Shown here: in pieces, positions 26,551-34,453 of the stretch
Numbering within the stretch: the first letter of the stretch is position 1
Layout of the letters: every line of letters starts with the position of its first letter
Source: Sphingobacterium thalpophilum
GTDB taxonomy: Bacteria > Bacteroidota > Bacteroidia > Sphingobacteriales > Sphingobacteriaceae
Length of the DNA: 64,000 bases
Assembly (NCBI RefSeq): GCF_901482695.1
Contig: NZ_LR590484.1
Span: 1,736,001-1,800,000, forward strand
Reading direction: 5' to 3'
The notes under the pieces: model-generated
The model's input: only the letters and a program-made list of their open reading frames with translations
The model's database searches: none
Told to the model about the DNA's origin: nothing
Made by a program: the position numbers and the translations under genes

Positions 26551-27693
26551 ATGCAGTTTAAGGATATCATTGGGCATAAAGACATCAAGGAACATCTCGT
26601 TCGTACGGTTCTGGAAAACCGTGTGAGTCATGCGCAGTTATTTCTGGGGCCCGAAGGCTCTGGGAGCCTTGCTTTGGCTTATGCATATGCCCAATTTCTG
26701 AATTGCGAAAACAAGCAACCCACAGACAGCTGTGGTACCTGTCCAGCCTGTCGCAAGTATAGTAAACTGATCCATCCAGACTTGCACATGTCATACCCTT
26801 TTATCGCGAAACACAAAGAAGATACCGCGACAGATTATGCAGAGAACTGGCGGAAAGCTTTTATGAACAATCCCTATATGGGACTTGAATATTGGCGGAA
26901 CCAGCTGGATGCAGACAACAAGCAGGTGAATATCAATATTGCAGAAGCACATGGTATCATCAAAAAATTAAGTCTTAAAGCGTTCGAAGCCGAGTATAAA
27001 GTTTTGATCATGTGGTTGCCTGAATATCTAGATACACAAGGCAATGCGCTATTAAAATTGATTGAAGAACCTCCTGAAAAGACCTTGTTTATTTTGGTCG
27101 CGGAGAATCCGGATAAAATACTAAATACGATCATTTCGCGGACCCAGTTGGTCAAAATAAAGAAACTGGAACATATGGAAGTTGTTCAGCATTTGAAAGC
27201 TACACAGCAGCTTACCGAACAAGAAGCTTCTGAGATTGCTTTTATCGCTGACGGAAATATGCAGGTGGCCCTTAATCAGTTACAAACCCAAGGCAATAAC
27301 CATTTTGGGACTTTAGTAAACTGGCTACGTTTTATCGTATCGGATGCCGGCACAAATATGATTTCATTAGTGGAGGATGATCTGTCTAAAATGGGGCGGG
27401 AAAATCAAAAAAGCTTCCTTTTTTATGCTATCAACATGATGCGTCAGATCATCTTGATCAAAGGAGGGCTTTCCAGTCTAGTATTCCTATCCACTAAAGA
27501 ATTGGACTTTGTGCAAAAATTTTCAGCACATTATAATATTGAACAAATTGAAGCAACCATAAATCTATTGGAGGAAACGCATTATTTTGTGGAAAGAAAT
27601 GCAAATCCCAAAATATTATTTTTAGATTTATCTTTGCAGTTAACATTAATATACAAATACAAAACGATTCCGAAAGGAACTCAATATATATAA
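26551..27693 (+). CDS. holB: DNA polymerase III delta' subunit
   Basis: A 380-residue clamp-loader subunit. The start FKDIIGHKDIKEHLVR...VSHAQLFLGPEGSGS is normal; the zinc module has C52, C61, C64 and C67 (NCENKQ..SCGTCPACRKY). The P-loop reads GPEGSGSL, with Ser instead of the usual Lys, so ATP binding is probably lost; delta' is the non-hydrolysing member of the loader in several bacteria. NALLKLIEEPPEKTLFILVAEN and ILNTIISRTQL follow. Ten bases before ricT, as in B. subtilis holB-yaaT. Confidence 0.93.
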   Translation: MQFKDIIGHKDIKEHLVRTVLENRVSHAQLFLGPEGSGSLALAYAYAQFLNCENKQPTDSCGTCPACRKYSKLIHPDLHMSYPFIAKHKEDTATDYAENWRKAFMNNPYMGLEYWRNQLDADNKQVNINIAEAHGIIKKLSLKAFEAEYKVLIMWLPEYLDTQGNALLKLIEEPPEKTLFILVAENPDKILNTIISRTQLVKIKKLEHMEVVQHLKATQQLTEQEASEIAFIADGNMQVALNQLQTQGNNHFGTLVNWLRFIVSDAGTNMISLVEDDLSKMGRENQKSFLFYAINMMRQIILIKGGLSSLVFLSTKELDFVQKFSAHYNIEQIEATINLLEETHYFVERNANPKILFLDLSLQLTLIYKYKTIPKGTQYI

Positions 27694-27703
27694 ATATAAA
27701 ACT

Positions 27704-29089
27704 ATGGGATGTGGCAGTTGCTCATCCGGCGGAGGTTGCGGTAGTACCACAGCAAATGGTGTACCAGCAGGATGCCAAAATAACGGTTCCTGCATGACCA
27801 GCGGATGTAATAAATTAGATGTATATGACTGGCTTTCCGATATGGATATGCCATCAAACTATAAACCATTTAATATCGTCGAAGTACGATTTAAAGGATC
27901 TCGGAAAGATTTCTTTATCAATACAGACAACCTATACCTGGAAATGGGAGAAATGGTCGTCGTCGAACCATCAACTGGTGGTTATGATGTGGGGCATGTG
28001 TCGTTGACAGGTGAACTAGTACGTCTACAATTGAAAAAGAATAATGTGACGCCGGAATCGGTGACAAAAAAGATCTATCGAAAACCGAACGAAGTGGACG
28101 TTGAGAAATACAATGCTGCGAAGGATCTAGAATGGGAAACCATGCATAGAGCCCGTAAGCTCGCTTTAGACCTCGGCTTATCCATGAAAATTTCGGACGT
28201 AGACTATCAGGGTGATAAAACGAAAGCGACGTTTTATTACACAGCCGAAGGCCGTGTGGATTTTCGGGAGCTGATCAAGAAAATGGCAGAAGCTTTCCGC
28301 ATTCGGATTGAAATGCGTCAAATTGGTATGCGTCAGGAAGCCAGCCGGCTTGGCGGAATTGGATCCTGTGGCCGCGAGCTCTGCTGTTCGACTTGGCTGA
28401 CAGACTTCAAAACGGTATCTACATCTGCTGCTCGATATCAAAACTTATCGCTGAATACGCTAAAGCTTGCAGGACAATGCGGGAAATTGAAATGTTGTCT
28501 TAATTATGAATTGGATAGCTACATGGATGCACTTAAAGATATTCCAAATAATATTGACCGGATTGAAACCCAGAAGGGCGTTGCTTACCTACAGAAAACC
28601 GATATCTTTAAAAAGATGATGTGGTTTTCTTTCCCCGGTGCCGAAAACTGGATCGCAATGACAGTGCAGCAGGTGAAAGAGCTTGTAGAAATGAACAAAC
28701 AGGGCATTAAGCCCGAAGCTATATCCAGTGCTTTGGCAACCGAGGATGTAAGGGAGGAAAAGATTGCCAATTTTGATTATGAGAACGTAGTCGGCCAAGA
28801 TAGTTTGACACGACTGGATGATCGTAATAAAAAGAAGAAAAAGCGTAAATCAAAAAACACTAACGCAAAGTCGGAAGGTAAAAACAATCAGAAAAACGAC
28901 AGAACGGAACAAACTTCTCCAAAACAGGCTTCGGGCAGACAGCAAGGCACAGGAGATGGCGTAAATACATCTGCAACTACGGTTAAAGAGTCTAAAGAAG
29001 GACAAACAAATAAGCCAAAAAAACGCTTCAACCGTCACAGAAACAAAAATAGAGGCAATAACAACAGTGCTGCTCCAAAAGCAGAATAA
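27704..29089 (+). CDS. ricT: RicT/YaaT-like PSP1 protein, cysteine-rich N-terminus
   Basis: A 461-residue cytoplasmic protein. The first 35 residues hold six cysteines (C3, C6, C12, C24, C30 and C35), a likely iron-sulfur or zinc binding patch. Then a PSP1 domain with GSCGRELCCSTWLTDF and LAGQCGKLKCCLNYELDSY. In B. subtilis the homologue YaaT/RicT forms a [4Fe-4S] complex that helps RNase Y and mRNA maturation, and its gene also follows holB. A long Lys/Asn-rich tail (residues about 380-461) is an extension with no domain seen. Confidence 0.9.
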   Translation: MGCGSCSSGGGCGSTTANGVPAGCQNNGSCMTSGCNKLDVYDWLSDMDMPSNYKPFNIVEVRFKGSRKDFFINTDNLYLEMGEMVVVEPSTGGYDVGHVSLTGELVRLQLKKNNVTPESVTKKIYRKPNEVDVEKYNAAKDLEWETMHRARKLALDLGLSMKISDVDYQGDKTKATFYYTAEGRVDFRELIKKMAEAFRIRIEMRQIGMRQEASRLGGIGSCGRELCCSTWLTDFKTVSTSAARYQNLSLNTLKLAGQCGKLKCCLNYELDSYMDALKDIPNNIDRIETQKGVAYLQKTDIFKKMMWFSFPGAENWIAMTVQQVKELVEMNKQGIKPEAISSALATEDVREEKIANFDYENVVGQDSLTRLDDRNKKKKKRKSKNTNAKSEGKNNQKNDRTEQTSPKQASGRQQGTGDGVNTSATTVKESKEGQTNKPKKRFNRHRNKNRGNNNSAAPKAE

Positions 29090-29145
29090 AAAACGGATAT
29101 GCCTAATTTAAAATCTTAGGCATATTCTATTTTATAGATATCATC

Positions 29146-29610
29146 ATGAGACAAAAGGCTTTTCTCGTTGGAATTTTATGTATGGGTCTTTTCACATCTT
29201 GTGAGCAGACGGCAATCTTAAATGAAGATAAACCTATTGACAATAAAACTTGGCTGAATACATCACATCCCAATTTTCAGTTCCATATTACTGATAAGAC
29301 AAAGAAATATGATGTATTCATACATGTACGCCATACTCCAGAGTACGCTTTTTCGAATCTTTTTGTCCTCATTCACCAACAAGGTCCGGATAAAAAACAG
29401 CTTACTTTTCGCAAAGAAATAAAATTGGCACAATCCGATGGAAAATGGATAGGTACATCGTCTGGCAGCCTCTATAGCCAGCAATCACTGATTCACCAAA
29501 ATTACCTTTTCCCGGATACTGGACGCTATAATATCTCCGTCGAACAAAACATGCGTGAAAATCCTTTAAAAGAAATTACTGATATCGGTTTAACTATAAT
29601 ACCAAAATAA
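29146..29610 (+). CDS. gldH: gliding-motility lipoprotein GldH
   Basis: A 154-residue lipoprotein: MRQKAFLVGILCMGLFTSC, with the lipidated Cys at 19 after a TS lipobox. The FHITDKTKKYDVFIHVRHT, YAFSNLFVLIHQQGP and DTGRYNISVEQNMRENPL segments match GldH, an outer-membrane-directed protein needed for gliding and T9SS function in Flavobacterium. Most Sphingobacteria do not glide, so a role in secretion or envelope is more likely. The stop overlaps the lpxK start by one base. Confidence 0.85.
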   Translation: MRQKAFLVGILCMGLFTSCEQTAILNEDKPIDNKTWLNTSHPNFQFHITDKTKKYDVFIHVRHTPEYAFSNLFVLIHQQGPDKKQLTFRKEIKLAQSDGKWIGTSSGSLYSQQSLIHQNYLFPDTGRYNISVEQNMRENPLKEITDIGLTIIPK

Positions 29611-30659
29611 TGCGGAATTCATTGCGATACCTTCTTTTGCCTTTTTCCGTTTTATATGGCCTGATCGTGTGGGTCAGAAACCGTCTCTATGACGCTGGGA
29701 TCCTGAGCTCTCAATCCTTTTCTACACCTACCATCGTGATCGGTAACTTAGCTGTCGGGGGAACAGGGAAAAGCCCCATGACCGAATTCGTTGCCTCTCT
29801 CCTAAGAAAGCAATATAAAATTGCGATACTTAGCCGCGGATATGGACGTTCGACCCGCGGATTTTTCGAAGTGACGGTAAGCTCTTCTGCGCGCGAAGTG
29901 GGCGACGAACCGCTACAATTCAAAAACAAGTTTCCAGATATAACTGTGGCTGTTTGCGAGGACCGCTGCAAGGGCATTAAAAAGCTAGAGAAAGATCATG
30001 AGGTAATTATATTAGATGATGCCTACCAACACCGAAGATTATCGGCCTTGTTCCATATCCTCCTCTTTGATTTCCAGTCGTTCGAACAGCCCATGTTCGT
30101 ATTCCCAGCTGGCAATTTTAGAGATTTATTGCTCGAAGCCAAGCGTGCCCAGATCATCGCTATTACCAAATGTCCTCTCTTTCTTCCTATTGAGGCTAAA
30201 ATGCGCATCGAAAGAAAGATCCGTCAATATAATAAAAAAGCGTTGCTAGTGTTCACCCATATAAATTACTTTGATCCTATAGATCGAAAAGGAAGACATG
30301 TAAGCTTGCAGGATAAGCATATCGTTTTGGTCACTGGAATAGCCAAACCACAGCCATTGATAGATTATGTCAGCAGAAGAGCAAATATCGTTACACATGT
30401 TTCCTTTACTGATCACCACCAATTCAATATGTCCGATATTGATCATATTCTAACAAGCTACCAGTCGATCTCCTATCCTCAAAAATTAATATTAACTACC
30501 GAAAAAGATTATCAGCGTCTGAAGCCATTTATACAACATTTTACCGGAGTGGAACTGGCATACTTACCAATCGGCCTACAGTTTAATGATGCCGTACAGA
30601 GACAACTGTTTAGCAGTGCATTGAACCAAATTCTCACTTCCAGTGTTAATCAACATTAA
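29610..30659 (+). CDS. lpxK: tetraacyldisaccharide 4'-kinase
   Basis: A 349-residue membrane-associated kinase that phosphorylates the 4' position of the lipid A disaccharide. One N-terminal hydrophobic helix (LLLPFSVLYGLIVWV), then the P-loop VIGNLAVGGTGKSP near residues 43-56, LSRGYGRSTRGF, VGDEP and the DDAYQHRRL motif. Full length. It closes the holB-ricT-gldH-lpxK run and its ATG overlaps gldH (TAATG). Confidence 0.95.
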   Translation: MRNSLRYLLLPFSVLYGLIVWVRNRLYDAGILSSQSFSTPTIVIGNLAVGGTGKSPMTEFVASLLRKQYKIAILSRGYGRSTRGFFEVTVSSSAREVGDEPLQFKNKFPDITVAVCEDRCKGIKKLEKDHEVIILDDAYQHRRLSALFHILLFDFQSFEQPMFVFPAGNFRDLLLEAKRAQIIAITKCPLFLPIEAKMRIERKIRQYNKKALLVFTHINYFDPIDRKGRHVSLQDKHIVLVTGIAKPQPLIDYVSRRANIVTHVSFTDHHQFNMSDIDHILTSYQSISYPQKLILTTEKDYQRLKPFIQHFTGVELAYLPIGLQFNDAVQRQLFSSALNQILTSSVNQH

Positions 30660-30761
30660 ATACTGTTAATCAACCTTAAATTTTGTTAAGCCTTACCGTT
30701 CCATTAAACTTTTTCGGGAAATTTATATTCAGTATAAAATAGAATATTAAAATATAACGTG

Positions 30762-31136
30762 ATGAAAAAGACAATTTTGACGGTATTGGGTTCATTACTC
30801 TTAATGACTACAGCCACTTATGCCCAGCAGCGCGAACAGCGGAGTCCTGAAGAACAAGCTAAACATCGTGTGGAACGTTTGGATAAACTATTAACACTCA
30901 ATCAGACACAAAAGGACTCCATCTATAACCTGACACTAGAACAAGCTAAACAGCGCGCTTCCTCGAAAAAAGATGGTGGAGACCGTAAAGCCAACATGGA
31001 AAGGTTTAGGCAGATGCAAGAAGCACAGGCTATTAAGATAAAGTCATGGCTGACTCCGGAACAGATCAAATTATTTGATGAACAGCAGGAAAAAATGAGA
31101 GATAGAATGTCAAAACATTCAGGAAACCAAAATTAA
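30762..31136 (+). CDS. small exported helical protein, Spy-like
   Basis: A 124-residue protein: signal peptide MKKTILTVLGSLLLMTTATYAQ, then a Gln/Glu/Lys-rich helical chain with RVERLDKLLTLNQTQKDSIYNLT and SWLTPEQIKLFDEQQEKMRDRM. The Leu-Thr-x-x-Gln pattern (LTLNQTQ, LTPEQIK) resembles Spy/CpxP-like periplasmic chaperones, but no conclusive LTxxQ pair is present. It belongs to the same type as the two paralogues that follow. The ATG at 30762 is preferred to a GTG three bases earlier. Confidence 0.65.
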   Translation: MKKTILTVLGSLLLMTTATYAQQREQRSPEEQAKHRVERLDKLLTLNQTQKDSIYNLTLEQAKQRASSKKDGGDRKANMERFRQMQEAQAIKIKSWLTPEQIKLFDEQQEKMRDRMSKHSGNQN

Positions 31137-31503
31137 GTACAAGAACGGAAATGATTGATCTCCCGTCGTATCAAGTATATAACGCTCGATAACCGCAATA
31201 TCATTCACTTATTTAACAACTGCTCTGGTATCGAAAGCTACTGGAGCAGTCTGCTTTTAAAGTTCGCCCAAATCAAAACCCCTTTCAGCTTTTTCGACAG
31301 CAATAGGTCAGCGAACCACTTAATTCTGTCCCCCCCCCCTCATTCCTAGCCATGACCGTGCACATAAAAACCTCATTTTTAGCGCAGTAAACAGCCATGA
31401 TATGTTAAAATAACGTTAAAGTAACATATTTGATACAACAAAATAGATAGTGCTATAGTTTTTATAGAAAAGAGTGTGACAATAATTTTTAAATATAAAA
31501 GCT
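31137..31503. other. gene-free stretch with hairpin and C9 run
   Basis: No gene supported. A partly paired hairpin with ACTGCTC (31219-31225) and GAGCAGT (31244-31250) followed by a T-poor tail may end the previous gene. A run of nine C lies at 31331-31339. The right part should hold the promoter of the next gene; no perfect TAnnTTTG seen. Confidence 0.5.
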
Positions 31504-31893
31504 ATGAAAAAGATTATTTTAACAGGTATAGGGCTTTGCCTGACATTGGCCCTAACATTCGCACAACAGCGTACCCCTGAGGAAACAGCTGCGAAAGCGA
31601 CGACTGAACTGGTGCAAAAATTGAATCTAAATGACGAACAAAAAACAGCGGTATCAACCATTCTATTGGATCAGGCCAAAGCAGAAGACACTATTTTAAA
31701 AGATAAAAGTGCAACTTCAGAGGCGAAAAGTGAAGCTCTGAGCAAACTGCAGACAGAAGTAGATACGAAAGTAAATCAACTACTGACCGAAGATCAAAAG
31801 AATATCTACCAAAAAGTCATTTCCGAACGTCCTGCAAAAGTTGTCCCAAACACGCCTGAGCCTTCTAAACCCGACACAGTTGCCCACAAATAG
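31504..31893 (+). CDS. small exported helical protein, first tandem paralogue
   Basis: A 129-residue protein with signal peptide MKKIILTGIGLCLTLALTFAQ, then RTPEETAAKATTELVQKLNLNDEQKTAVSTILLD, a helix and SQLLTEDQ-like LLTEDQKNIYQK. It matches the next gene over its whole length (about half of the aligned residues identical by eye), so the pair is a tandem duplication. The LxLNDEQ and LLTEDQ pattern recalls Spy/CpxP-type chaperones. Family not certain; ends in a Pro-rich tail. Confidence 0.65.
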   Translation: MKKIILTGIGLCLTLALTFAQQRTPEETAAKATTELVQKLNLNDEQKTAVSTILLDQAKAEDTILKDKSATSEAKSEALSKLQTEVDTKVNQLLTEDQKNIYQKVISERPAKVVPNTPEPSKPDTVAHK

Positions 31894-31941
31894 GTAAGAC
31901 ATCCATAAATTCATTGAATAATTCACATAAAATTAGACAGT

Positions 31942-32346
31942 ATGAAAAAATTATTTTTGACAGGTATTGGCTTCTTTTTAGCCATCACCCTAACATTCGC
32001 ACAGCAAACTACACCAGAAGAAAATGCGACTAAAGTGGTAACCGAGCTGGTAACGAAACTTTCGTTAAATGATGAACAAAAGACGGCAATATCAACAATC
32101 GTTTTAGATCAAGAAAAAGCTGTTGCTACGGTTCTCCAAGACAGCAGTACGACAGCGGATGCTAAAAAAGAGAATATAGCAAAACTTCAAAGTGAATCGG
32201 ATAGTAAAATTTCGCAGTTACTAACAGACGATCAGAAAGCAACTTATCAAAAATATGTCGAAGAAAGACCTCCAGTGAGTATTCCAGATCCACAAAAAAA
32301 TACCGAACAGGAGGAATCTAACAATGAACAAAATAATCAGCAATAA
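31942..32346 (+). CDS. small exported helical protein, second tandem paralogue
   Basis: A 134-residue protein with signal peptide MKKLFLTGIGFFLAITLTFAQ and the same plan as the gene before: TPEENATKVVTELVTKLSLNDEQKTAISTIVLDQ, a variable helix, then SQLLTDDQKATYQKYVEERP, closing with an Asn/Gln-rich tail. The 49-base gap and the shared signal peptide argue for duplication and joint expression. A strong terminator follows. Role unknown; perhaps envelope stress. Confidence 0.65.
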   Translation: MKKLFLTGIGFFLAITLTFAQQTTPEENATKVVTELVTKLSLNDEQKTAISTIVLDQEKAVATVLQDSSTTADAKKENIAKLQSESDSKISQLLTDDQKATYQKYVEERPPVSIPDPQKNTEQEESNNEQNNQQ

Positions 32347-32368
32347 TAACCCTCTATTTTTAGCACTT

Positions 32369-32406
32369 ACCACTGGATAGAGCAATAACCTATTCAGTGG
32401 TTTTTT
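32369..32406 (+). terminator. terminator after the paralogue pair
   Basis: Arms ACCACTGGATAG and CTATTCAGTGGT (one mismatch) around a nine-base loop, then six T. Confidence 0.8.
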
Positions 32407-32436
32407 GCTTTGTTACTTAACAGCAAGTTCGATACT

Positions 32437-32478
32437 AAATAGAAAGGCTGTTCATTTTCATGAACAGCCTTTCTATTT
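32437..32478. terminator. terminator of dnaA, bidirectional
   Basis: Perfect 18-base arms AAATAGAAAGGCTGTTCA and TGAACAGCCTTTCTATTT around TTTTCA, 19 bases after the dnaA stop. It separates the converging units. Confidence 0.85.
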
Positions 32479-32496
32479 AGCCCGACACAGCGAAAA

Positions 32497-33921
32497 CTAT
32501 GATTTCAATTTTTTCATAATATCGCTAACATAAGTCTTAAATTTCTTGTCCGTTTCAATGAGATCCTCAACGGTTTGACATGCGTAAATGACCGTTGAAT
32601 GGTCTCTTCCTCCAAAGAACGCGCCGATTGATTTGAGCGAAGATTTGGTATGAGCTTTTGCTAAATACATCGAAATTTGCCTGGCTTGCACGATTTCACG
32701 CTTCCTGACTTTCGATTTTACCATGTCCACAGGAACTTCAAAATATTCACAAACCAGTTTCTGGATGAAATCCATCGAAATTTCCTTGTGCGTATTTTTC
32801 ACAAAATTCTTCAGCATTGACTTTGCTAAGCCTAGATCAATTTCTTTTTTGTTTAGTGTAGATTGAGCCAATAAAGAAACCATAGCTCCCTCCAGCTCAC
32901 GAACGCTATTATCAATTTGCGTCGCTACATACTCGACCACATTTTCAGGTAATTCGATGCCGTCAGAATACATTTTCTTCTTCAAAATCGCCATTCTCGT
33001 TTCAAGGTCCGGAATTTGAATATCTGCAGACAGTCCCCATTTAAAACGACTAAGCAAACGTTCCTCCAAACCAGCCAAATCTTTTGGGGCCTTGTCCGAA
33101 GTTAAAATAATTTGCTTACCAGATTGATGCAAATGATTGAATATATGGAAGAAAATATCCTGTGTTTTTTCCTTTCCAGCAAAGTTATGCACATCATCCA
33201 TAATGATGACATCCATTGCCTGATAGAAATTCACGAAATCATTGATCGTATTGTTTTTCAATGAATCCACAAACTGCTGACAGAACTTTTCACAGGACAC
33301 ATAAATGACCAACTTATCGGAAAGATTTCTTTTAATTTCATTCCCGATAGCTTGAGCAAGATGAGTCTTTCCTAAACCTACATCACCATAGATCATCAAA
33401 GGATTGAATGATGTACCGCCGGGCTTATTGGCTACGGCATACCCCGCGGAGCGAGCAAGCCGGTTACATTCTCCCTCAATAAAATTCTCAAATGTGTAGT
33501 TTTGATTCAACTGCGGATCAACCTGCAATTTCTTTAATCCCGGAATGACAAATGGGTTTTTAATGTCTCTATTTAATGAGACTGGCACTGGGATCGATTG
33601 CCTCTTCCCCTCCGCTCCATTGCCATTCGAAGGAAGATTAGTCGTGTAGGGATGCGAAGCCGATGACTTCTCCACTACGATATTGTATTCCAATCTACCT
33701 TGTTCTCCCAGAAACTTTTTTACTGTCTTACGAAGAATACCTACATAGTGCTCCTCAAGCCACTCGTAAAAAAATAAACTAGGCACTTGAATAGTCAAAA
33801 CGTCACCCTCCAAACGGACTGCTTTCACAGGTTCAAACCAGGTCTTAAAACTTTGCGCCGGTATATTGTCTTTGATAATCGAAAGACAGTTATTCCAAAC
33901 ACTTGAATACGTTTTTTCCAT
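32497..33921 (-). CDS. dnaA: chromosomal replication initiator DnaA
   Basis: A 474-residue AAA+ initiator. Domain I starts MEKTYSSVWNNCLSIIKDNI; a short linker (residues about 90-115) follows; the ATPase has Walker A GDVGLGKTH at 179-187 and Walker B VIIMDDVHNF; the C-terminal DNA-binding domain ends with FGGRDHSTVIYACQ, the DnaA signature that reads DnaA boxes. The ATG at 33921 is chosen; the frame extends 13 residues further but without typical DnaA sequence. The 532-base gap upstream should hold its promoter. Confidence 0.96.
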   Translation of the reverse strand: MEKTYSSVWNNCLSIIKDNIPAQSFKTWFEPVKAVRLEGDVLTIQVPSLFFYEWLEEHYVGILRKTVKKFLGEQGRLEYNIVVEKSSASHPYTTNLPSNGNGAEGKRQSIPVPVSLNRDIKNPFVIPGLKKLQVDPQLNQNYTFENFIEGECNRLARSAGYAVANKPGGTSFNPLMIYGDVGLGKTHLAQAIGNEIKRNLSDKLVIYVSCEKFCQQFVDSLKNNTINDFVNFYQAMDVIIMDDVHNFAGKEKTQDIFFHIFNHLHQSGKQIILTSDKAPKDLAGLEERLLSRFKWGLSADIQIPDLETRMAILKKKMYSDGIELPENVVEYVATQIDNSVRELEGAMVSLLAQSTLNKKEIDLGLAKSMLKNFVKNTHKEISMDFIQKLVCEYFEVPVDMVKSKVRKREIVQARQISMYLAKAHTKSSLKSIGAFFGGRDHSTVIYACQTVEDLIETDKKFKTYVSDIMKKLKS

Positions 33922-34453
33922 TCTAAAATTGTTAATAAGTTGATTTACAATATGCGACAAAAAATATGTTGATAACTTTCTCTGAGAACGAAGATGACAA
34001 AAAAAAATCAGCTAAAAAACTAAAATATAAAATAATTACTAAAAACCTGACAATAAGCAACTTATAGTGTAAAAATGTGGAAAACTCAAGCTAAAATTGA
34101 TCTCTAAAAATAATTATTAACATTCCAAATTTATTTCAAAAAAAAGAACAAAAATAGTAGCAAATAGGCTACATCTCTGCCTTAAAGGTCTACAACTAAA
34201 TTAACCAAAATAAAAGCGAAATACAACCTTTGCTTCATATATTTTTAATATTAATTTTATATGAATTTAAAGCCTTATTAACATTAAGTATCACGGCTGT
34301 TGCCAATTAATTTTGATAATATAGCCAAGAACAAAAAAACTATTGTGTAACAGCTTAGTGTTAGCTGGCCGATATATCGTTTACGAAAAAAGGAAATCCC
34401 TAAACGTGATTTCCTTTTAAAATACAATGCTAATTTTATTATACGGTGTAGAG
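33922..34453. other. gene-free AT-rich stretch upstream of dnaA
   Basis: No gene supported. It separates dnaA from dxs on the same strand and should carry the dnaA promoter and possibly autoregulatory DnaA sites: a TGTGGAAAA word lies at 34076-34084. The dxs terminator is at the right end. The sequence is strongly A/T-rich with long A-runs. Confidence 0.5.
34388..34418 (-). terminator. terminator of dxs
   Basis: Arms AAAAGGAAATC and GATTTCCTTTT around a nine-base loop, then T-run on the minus strand; 35 bases after the dxs stop. Confidence 0.8.

Noticed and set aside
31155..31349. 64-codon open frame containing the C9 run
   Set aside because: No signal, no domain, low-complexity end and unlikely codon use; treated as non-coding.
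34149..34156. TAnnTTTG match (minus strand) far upstream of dnaA
   Set aside because: It arises from an A-rich run and would leave a leader above 200 bases; not convincing as the dnaA promoter.
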